This document shows positions 33,178 to 37,870 of a stretch of 37,870 nucleotides of DNA, one piece after another (the first letter of the stretch is position 1; each line of letters opens with the position of its first letter). Source of the stretch: Nostoc sp. NMS2. GTDB lineage: Bacteria > Cyanobacteriota > Cyanobacteriia > Cyanobacteriales > Nostocaceae. The stretch spans positions 1 to 37,870 of the forward strand of contig NZ_JABXKH010000066.1 of assembly GCF_017115105.1 (NCBI RefSeq), in the 5' to 3' direction. The translations under genes and the position numbers were made by a program. The notes beneath the pieces are model-generated. The model did not search any database and was not told where the DNA came from. It saw nothing but the letters and a program-made list of their open reading frames with translations.

Positions 33178-34227
33178 ATGACAAAGGCATTCCCAAGCAT
33201 AGCAAGGCGCTTGAAAAGTACAGGAATCAAGTTGTTGAAGATGGGAACCTTCCTAATAACCCGTTTTATCGAAAACTGGAAACGCTACTTCTTGGGTGAC
33301 ACTGTTGATGTTCGCCCCTCCCGCTTACCCTCCTTAGATGTCCGTCCTTCCTTAGCGGGCCCCGTCCTGAGTTTGGGTGGGGGTGGCCCCGATGTCGATG
33401 ATGCTATCCAGTGGATGATTAACCAAGTTAGAGGAGGTAGCAACTCCACTACCAAGGTTAATGTCGTAGTTCTCCGCACTAATGGTAATCATGATTACAA
33501 TCGGCTAATTTATGCCATGAAGGGCGTAAAATACGTGGAAACTCTTTTAGTGAACAATAGGCAAGAAGCAAACAAAGCTGAGATTTTTGAAAAAGTCAAA
33601 AGCGCTGATGTAGTTTTCTTTGCTGGCGGCGACCAATGTCAATACATCCGCAACTGGAAAGATACCAAGCTTGAAGCTGCTGTTAAGTCAGTTTACCTTA
33701 AGGGAGGCGGTGTTGGTGGCACTAGTGCGGGTGCGATGATCCAAAGTGATTGTGTGTATGATGCTTGTGCTTCTTCTGAAAAAGGGATTGAAACTAGAGA
33801 CGCACTAGAAGATCCTTACCGGGATATCACTTTTACTTACAACTTTTTCAATTGGAGTAATTTGAAGGGAACTATCGTAGATACACACTTCGACAGGCGG
33901 GAAAGAATGGGTCGAATTATGGCTTTCATTGCCCGTCAAATTAAGGACGGTGTATCTAGCAGTGTTTTAGGCATCGCGGTTAGTGAAAGTACATCGGTTC
34001 TTGTGGATAAAAACGGCTTGGTGAAAGTTTTGGGTAGGGGTGCGGCGTACTTTGTACTTGGTAATCATACGCCAGAAGTATGCGAACCCCGAACGCCTTT
34101 GACCTTTTCTAATTACAAAATTTGGAAAGTTCGCAGTGGTGACACCTTTAACTTAAGAAACAGACCAACCTCTGGGTACTATCTCAGGAGTGTCAAAAGG
34201 GGACGGATTGATTCAAATCCTTATTGA
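33178..34227 (+). CDS. Cyanophycinase-family serine peptidase (S51)
   Basis: This 349-residue protein carries the S51 core from about residue 60: the glycine-rich start GPVLSLGGGGPDVDDA, FFAGGDQCQYIRNW, the nucleophile elbow GGTSAGAMI with Ser183, DTHFDRRERMGR with His237, and GIAVSESTSV with Glu270. Cyanophycinase (CphB) cuts the storage polymer cyanophycin to beta-Asp-Arg dipeptides. This protein has about 60 extra N-terminal residues that are basic and amphipathic, with a duplicated DVRPS motif, so it may be a divergent paralogue with another substrate or location. It starts with ATG at 33178 after a palindromic element. A terminator follows at 34442. Confidence 0.85.
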   Translation: MTKAFPSIARRLKSTGIKLLKMGTFLITRFIENWKRYFLGDTVDVRPSRLPSLDVRPSLAGPVLSLGGGGPDVDDAIQWMINQVRGGSNSTTKVNVVVLRTNGNHDYNRLIYAMKGVKYVETLLVNNRQEANKAEIFEKVKSADVVFFAGGDQCQYIRNWKDTKLEAAVKSVYLKGGGVGGTSAGAMIQSDCVYDACASSEKGIETRDALEDPYRDITFTYNFFNWSNLKGTIVDTHFDRRERMGRIMAFIARQIKDGVSSSVLGIAVSESTSVLVDKNGLVKVLGRGAAYFVLGNHTPEVCEPRTPLTFSNYKIWKVRSGDTFNLRNRPTSGYYLRSVKRGRIDSNPY

Positions 34228-34228
34228 G

Positions 34229-34350
34229 TTGGGCATGGGGAATGGGGAAGAAGCAAGGGAGCAGGGAGCAAGGGAGAGGAGTTTTCCTCTGTGCCTCTTT
34301 TCAATGCCCAATACTTCGACTTCGCTCAGTACAAGTGCCCAATTCCCAAT
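34229..34350. repeat. Short tandem repeats and a dispersed repeat after the cyanophycinase-family gene
   Basis: G-rich units (gggcatggggaatgggg, gcaagggagcagggagc) are followed by a ttcgacttcgctcagtac-type dispersed repeat at about 34315-34332 and by cccaatt heptamers. The repeats begin one base after the TGA stop codon. The 438-nt gap up to 34665 holds no convincing gene. Confidence 0.75.
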
Positions 34351-34441
34351 TCCCCTACCAAGGAAGCACACCATTTTCATCAAAATTTGGATCAGAGTTC
34401 TGAATCAGAGAACCTAAACCACTTGATAAATTTACTATTCA

Positions 34442-34481
34442 CCCTGCTGTTAACTTCTTCAAAAGTGGCAGCAGGGCTTTT
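34442..34481 (+). terminator. Rho-independent terminator after the cyanophycinase-family gene
   Basis: ccctgctg and cagcaggg pair over 8 bp around a 19-nt loop, followed by C and four Ts. It lies about 215 nt after the stop, beyond the repeats, and probably isolates the next gene. Confidence 0.75.
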
Positions 34482-34665
34482 GTATTTGAGCAAATCTAGT
34501 GTAGATGTAGTGTTATAAACACAACATTTATGATTTAGTAATCCTACTTAAGCGGTCATTGGCTGTGGTATTTCCAGCAGTAGTAATTCACACCGCAGAT
34601 AGCGGTTGAGAAAATATTTGCAGCGTAAACTAACAATTGACTCAAAAATCTTGGAGAAAGTAGAT

Positions 34666-35622
34666 ATGCAAACCAAACAGCTTGGTAATTCGGAGCTTCG
34701 TATTACCCCAATTGGCTTTGGTGCTTGGGCGATTGGTGGTGGTGGCTGGGCTTTTGGTTGGGGAGCGCAGGACGATCAAGAATCTATTGAAGCGATCGCT
34801 CGCGCTCTCGATCTCGGCGTTAATTGGATTGACACCGCAGCTATCTATGGTTTGGGGCATTCTGAGGAAGTTGTTGCTAAAGCGCTCAAAGGTCGATCTA
34901 GTCGCCCTTACATTTTTACTAAATGCTCAATGATTTGGGATGAAAAGGGCGTAATTGGTCGCAGCTTGAAGGCGGATTCTGTGCGGCGGGAGGTTGAAGC
35001 CAGCCTGCGCCGACTGGACATTGAAACCATTGATCTCTATCAAATCCACTGGCCTAACCCTAACTCAGATATCGAAGAAGGCTGGACGACTCTCGCCAAG
35101 CTCAAGGATGAAGGTAAGGTTCGCTATATCGGGGTTTCAAATTTCAATGTAGAACAGTTGAAACGTGTCCAGGAGATTGCACCAGTTACTTCATTGCAAC
35201 CACCTTATTCACTGGTTAAGCGCGATGTCGAAAACGAGATTTTACCTTTTTGTAAGGAAAACAACATTGGTGTAATTGTGTATTCACCGATGCAATCTGG
35301 CTTGCTTACAGGAAAGATGACATCTGAGCGGGTTGCCAATTTACCAGATGATGATTGGCGCAAGAAGAGTGATGAGTTTCAGGAACCACGTCTATCTCGT
35401 AACCTGAAGCTAGTGGAGGTGTTGCAGGAGATTGGTGAGCAATACGATCGCTCCCCCGGTGAGGTGGCGATCGCTTGGACTTTAAACAATCCGGCGGTGA
35501 CGGCTGCGATCGTTGGCGCACGCAATCCTAAGCAGGTGGAAGGAATCATCGCTGCTGGAGAATTTCGCCTCAATCAGCAGGAGCTAGATCAAATTGGGGC
35601 TTTCCTTGGCGAGAATCCATAA
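34666..35622 (+). CDS. Aldo/keto reductase
   Basis: This 318-residue (beta/alpha)8-barrel oxidoreductase uses NADPH to reduce aldehydes or ketones. The catalytic tetrad is visible: Asp in WIDTAAIYG, Tyr in the same motif, Lys in IFTKCSM and His in LYQIHWPN. NADPH-binding segments such as IGVSNFN and GARNPKQVEG are present. The ATG at 34666, preceded by a GGAG box, starts the protein at the usual QTKQLGNSELRIT. A TTG at 34606 is less likely. The substrate is unknown. Its 3' end overlaps the convergent cysteine desulfurase gene by 53 nt. Confidence 0.93.
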   Translation: MQTKQLGNSELRITPIGFGAWAIGGGGWAFGWGAQDDQESIEAIARALDLGVNWIDTAAIYGLGHSEEVVAKALKGRSSRPYIFTKCSMIWDEKGVIGRSLKADSVRREVEASLRRLDIETIDLYQIHWPNPNSDIEEGWTTLAKLKDEGKVRYIGVSNFNVEQLKRVQEIAPVTSLQPPYSLVKRDVENEILPFCKENNIGVIVYSPMQSGLLTGKMTSERVANLPDDDWRKKSDEFQEPRLSRNLKLVEVLQEIGEQYDRSPGEVAIAWTLNNPAVTAAIVGARNPKQVEGIIAAGEFRLNQQELDQIGAFLGENP

Positions 35623-36778
35623 AAGCAGGCTGGCGTAAACTTTGAATAGTAGCGATCGCATGTTTCGCTACAATATCAATCTCTTCTTGGGTATTAAACC
35701 GTCCAATACCAAACCGCACTGAGGCATAAGCTAGCTGTTGGGGGTGTCCCAGTGCTGTCAGAACACTGGAGGGTGAAGTATTTGCCGAAGAGCAAGCAGA
35801 TCCCGAAGAAACCGCCATTACTGGCTGCAAGCCTAGCAAAAGTGCGGCTCCATCCACTCCCTCAACACTGATATTTAAGTTTCCCGCCAATCGCTCTTTA
35901 GGGTGTCCGTTGAGATGAATTCTTTCAAGTTGGGAAAGCTGTTCCCACAAGCTTTGTCTTAACTGGGTGAGACGTTGGGTTTCTGTCGCTTGTTCTGCCA
36001 AAGCGATTTCTACAGCTTTCCCAAAGCCGACAATTTGCGGTGTATACAATGTCCCAGAACGCATCCCCCGTTCATGTCCGCCGCCGTGTTGCTGGGGAGC
36101 CAGTTGTACTCTGGGGTTGCGCCTGCGGACGTACAGCGCCCCAATGCCCTTTGGGCCATATACTTTGTGTGCTGTGAGCGACATCAAGTCAATTTGCATC
36201 GCTTGCACATCTAGGGGAATTTTACCAATAGCTTGGGCTGCATCGGTGTGGAAAATGATGTTGTGTTCATGGCACATTTCCCCAATTTCAGCCAAAGGCT
36301 GTAACACACCAATTTCGTTATTTGCAGCCATCACCGAAACCAAAATTGTCTCAGGACGGAAAGCATTTTTTAACTCAGTTAAATCAATCAGTCCATCTTT
36401 TTTAACTGATAGGATAGTAATTTCAAAACCGAGAGTTTTTAAATAATTACAAGGGTCAAGAACTGCATTATGTTCAGTGGCGACAGTAATAATATGCTGA
36501 CCTTTTTTAAAATAAGCTTCGGCAACACCTTTAATAGCTAAATTATTAGCTTCTGTTGCACCACTCGTAAAAACAATTTCTTCAGGAGTAGCGTTGATTG
36601 CTGCTGCTAAAATCTCTCTTGTTTGTTTCACAGCAGCTTCTGCTTCCCACCCATAAACATGACCAATACTAGATGGGTTGCCAAAGTGTTCTGTGAAGTA
36701 AGGGATCATTGCTGCTAATACCCGTTCATCTACGGGTGTAGTGGCGTGACAATCAAGGTATATAGGGCGAATAGACAT
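35570..36778 (-). CDS. iscS: Cysteine desulfurase (IscS/NifS family)
   Basis: This 402-residue PLP enzyme takes sulfur from cysteine as a persulfide for Fe-S clusters, thiolated tRNA or other acceptors. Signatures are the start YLDCHATTPVDERV, TSGATEANNLA, the PLP Lys in SLTAHKVYGPKG, and the active-site Cys loop SSGSACSSANTSPSSVL. The C-terminus is slightly extended, and this extension (about 18 codons) overlaps the aldo/keto reductase gene. It starts 4 nt after the stop of the PD-(D/E)xK protein gene and is probably in one transcript with it. Whether it is the housekeeping or a specialised desulfurase cannot be told from this window. No nif or suf genes are next to it. Confidence 0.93.
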   Translation of the reverse strand: MSIRPIYLDCHATTPVDERVLAAMIPYFTEHFGNPSSIGHVYGWEAEAAVKQTREILAAAINATPEEIVFTSGATEANNLAIKGVAEAYFKKGQHIITVATEHNAVLDPCNYLKTLGFEITILSVKKDGLIDLTELKNAFRPETILVSVMAANNEIGVLQPLAEIGEMCHEHNIIFHTDAAQAIGKIPLDVQAMQIDLMSLTAHKVYGPKGIGALYVRRRNPRVQLAPQQHGGGHERGMRSGTLYTPQIVGFGKAVEIALAEQATETQRLTQLRQSLWEQLSQLERIHLNGHPKERLAGNLNISVEGVDGAALLLGLQPVMAVSSGSACSSANTSPSSVLTALGHPQQLAYASVRFGIGRFNTQEEIDIVAKHAIATIQSLRQPAFMDSRQGKPQFDLAPAD

Positions 36779-36782
36779 ATTA

Positions 36783-37409
36783 TTAACTCAAACTTTGACT
36801 CAAATTTTTTAATACACTTAGAACCTGATACAGTTCACTTTCTCGTTTCAAAAGTGTAAATTGGTCAGACATTGCATACTTTGGCTGATTTTCTTTGGTA
36901 AGTTTCAGAAAAATAAAATCACTACCATTTGTTACTAATCCAAAAGCAGGTTTGTCTTCACTAGGATTAGCCAGCATATAAACAAGTGCTTGAGGTACAG
37001 CTTCTAAAAGAGAAAAGCTAGACCTTTTAGATTCAATTACTAACAACCAAAATTGTTCTTGAATAATTAAAACATCAATTCTACCTCTAATAATTTCTCC
37101 TTCATCTTCCGCAGAAATTTCTATTGATTGCTCGCCTCTTATATAAAAAGGCTCATCATAAAATCCAGCTAAATTGAGTAAAGGAGATAAAACTACTAAT
37201 TTTACCGTTTCTTCTGACAAAGGAGGATGCTTGACTAAACGGAGAAAGTGAAGTTTTATTCTGTCTAAATCTTGCTTTTCTAAATCTGTAATTTCCGGTA
37301 AATTTTCAAACCATTCTGTGAAGAACGCATCATCTTCGGCTAGTTGTAGACTAAATCTTTCTTCCAAATAAGCAAGCCCGACATTTTGTGCTTGGATAAA
37401 TTGAACCAT
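36783..37409 (-). CDS. PD-(D/E)xK nuclease-fold protein (type I restriction HsdR_N-like)
   Basis: This 208-residue protein carries the PD-(D/E)xK pattern Asp112 (RIDVLI), Glu126 and Lys128 (LLVIESKRSS), with a following Gln in PQALVYML, as in the N-terminal nuclease domain of type I restriction subunits. The N-terminal 75 residues are helical and acidic. No helicase or methylase gene is beside it. Such stand-alone proteins are common in cyanobacteria and their role is unknown. The gene is upstream of the cysteine desulfurase with only 4 nt between. A truncated paralogue lies directly upstream (37485-37781). The ATG at 37409 fits the length of the family. Confidence 0.82.
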   Translation of the reverse strand: MVQFIQAQNVGLAYLEERFSLQLAEDDAFFTEWFENLPEITDLEKQDLDRIKLHFLRLVKHPPLSEETVKLVVLSPLLNLAGFYDEPFYIRGEQSIEISAEDEGEIIRGRIDVLIIQEQFWLLVIESKRSSFSLLEAVPQALVYMLANPSEDKPAFGLVTNGSDFIFLKLTKENQPKYAMSDQFTLLKRESELYQVLSVLKNLSQSLS

Positions 37410-37484
37410 AATTCATTTTAAAGATGCAGCTTAAATATTATAACAGTTTTCTAGGATTAACCTAGATAGGAATATCAAAGATAA

Positions 37485-37781
37485 TTAACTTAAAACTTGA
37501 CCTATTTTTTTTAATATATTCAAAACTTTATATAATTCATTTTTGCGTCTATATAAAGTGAATCTATCAGATAAAGCATACATTGGTTGATCTTGTTTTA
37601 TCAACTTGATAAATTGGAAATCTTCTCCATTCATTACTAAGGAATATGCAGAATTTTCAGGGTGAGGATTTGCCAGCATACAAGTCAGTGCTTGAGGAAT
37701 CGCCTTTGCCAAGGAAAAACTAGACCTTTTAGATTCAATTATTAGTAACCATAGCTGATTTTGAAGCAGGGTTAGCGCGTC
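37485..37781 (-). pseudogene. 5'-truncated paralogue of the PD-(D/E)xK protein
   Basis: The minus-strand frame ending at 37485 reads from 37781 as DALTLLQNQLWLLIIESKRS, followed by AKAIPQALTCMLANP and RFTLYRRKNELYKVL, and so matches the neighbour from its catalytic Asp to the C-terminus. The codon just before that Asp is a TGA (37782-37784), and upstream sequence is unrelated. The N-terminal half is lost. An ATG at 37712 exists but would leave out the whole nuclease motif. It looks like a broken tandem duplicate, its left part replaced by other sequence. Confidence 0.75.
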
Positions 37782-37870
37782 TCAAAGCCTATTGACAAGA
37801 GGACTTGCCTGATCAGCAATCTTTGTTGGAAACAAAGTGACACCATCCGAGGTAGGGTAAGATTTAATTC

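Noticed and set aside
34606..34665. Upstream TTG start of the aldo/keto reductase
   Set aside because: The family begins at the QTKQLG strand, and the ATG at 34666 has a GGAG box.
35570..37409. DNA phosphorothioation (Dnd) system
   Set aside because: Only a desulfurase and a stand-alone nuclease-fold protein are present. No dndB-E or dpt genes are visible, and the desulfurase looks like a general IscS.

Overview
The window looks like chromosome from a filamentous, heterocyst-type cyanobacterium of the Nostoc/Anabaena kind. The evidence is the very frequent HIP1 palindrome (GCGATCGC), a clpR-clpP pair, a phylloquinone (vitamin K1) gene set, XisH/XisI-like sequence, a cyanophycinase-family protein, and many short tandem repeats and small dispersed repeats. 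No genome-level identification was possible, so the genus is an inference.

Layout. 1-2.8 kb: repeats, then two tandem von Willebrand A proteins on the minus strand. 3.0-5.3 kb: clpR, clpP and a J-domain protein. 5.3-12 kb: a lipoprotein, a P-loop kinase-like protein, two membrane proteins, a glycine/serine-rich lipoprotein, a probable DUF1517-type protein and a long pentapeptide-repeat protein. 12-16.5 kb: tyrA, tRNA-Thr, tRNA-Tyr, nadA, a metallophosphoesterase and tRNA-Ser. 16.6-18.3 kb: toxin-antitoxin debris, namely an orphan antitoxin-like ORF and a VapBC-type module whose toxin is frameshifted. 18.4-24.1 kb: phylloquinone genes (DHNA-CoA thioesterase, menE, menC, menA, menF). 24.1-24.7 kb: a mosaic of gene fragments. 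24.8-28.7 kb: proA and a hybrid histidine kinase. 28.9-30.4 kb: a 20-residue ORF with a strong Shine-Dalgarno, a large hairpin, and a GluR0-like channel. 31-34.2 kb: a Tat-exported vanadium haloperoxidase homologue and a cyanophycinase-family peptidase. 34.6-37.8 kb: aldo/keto reductase, cysteine desulfurase, a PD-(D/E)xK protein and a truncated paralogue of it.

How the genes work together. menF makes isochorismate, menC makes o-succinylbenzoate, menE activates it to the CoA ester, the hot-dog thioesterase releases DHNA from its CoA ester, and menA prenylates DHNA. menD, menH and menB are not in the window. ClpR and ClpP should form one mixed proteolytic core. VapB would neutralise a toxin that now looks dead.

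Most unusual observations: (1) short tandem repeats inserted in frame inside both menE and menC; (2) a mosaic after menF made of a XisH-XisI fusion, a 117-bp copy of the menF 3' end whose differences are mostly synonymous, and a GNAT fragment; (3) a vanadium-haloperoxidase homologue that keeps the vanadate ligand His but lacks the acid-base His; (4) a glutamate-receptor-like channel without the TVGYG potassium filter; (5) a tiny ORF plus hairpin upstream of that channel; (6) three small repeats, each sitting between direct duplications of flanking sequence.
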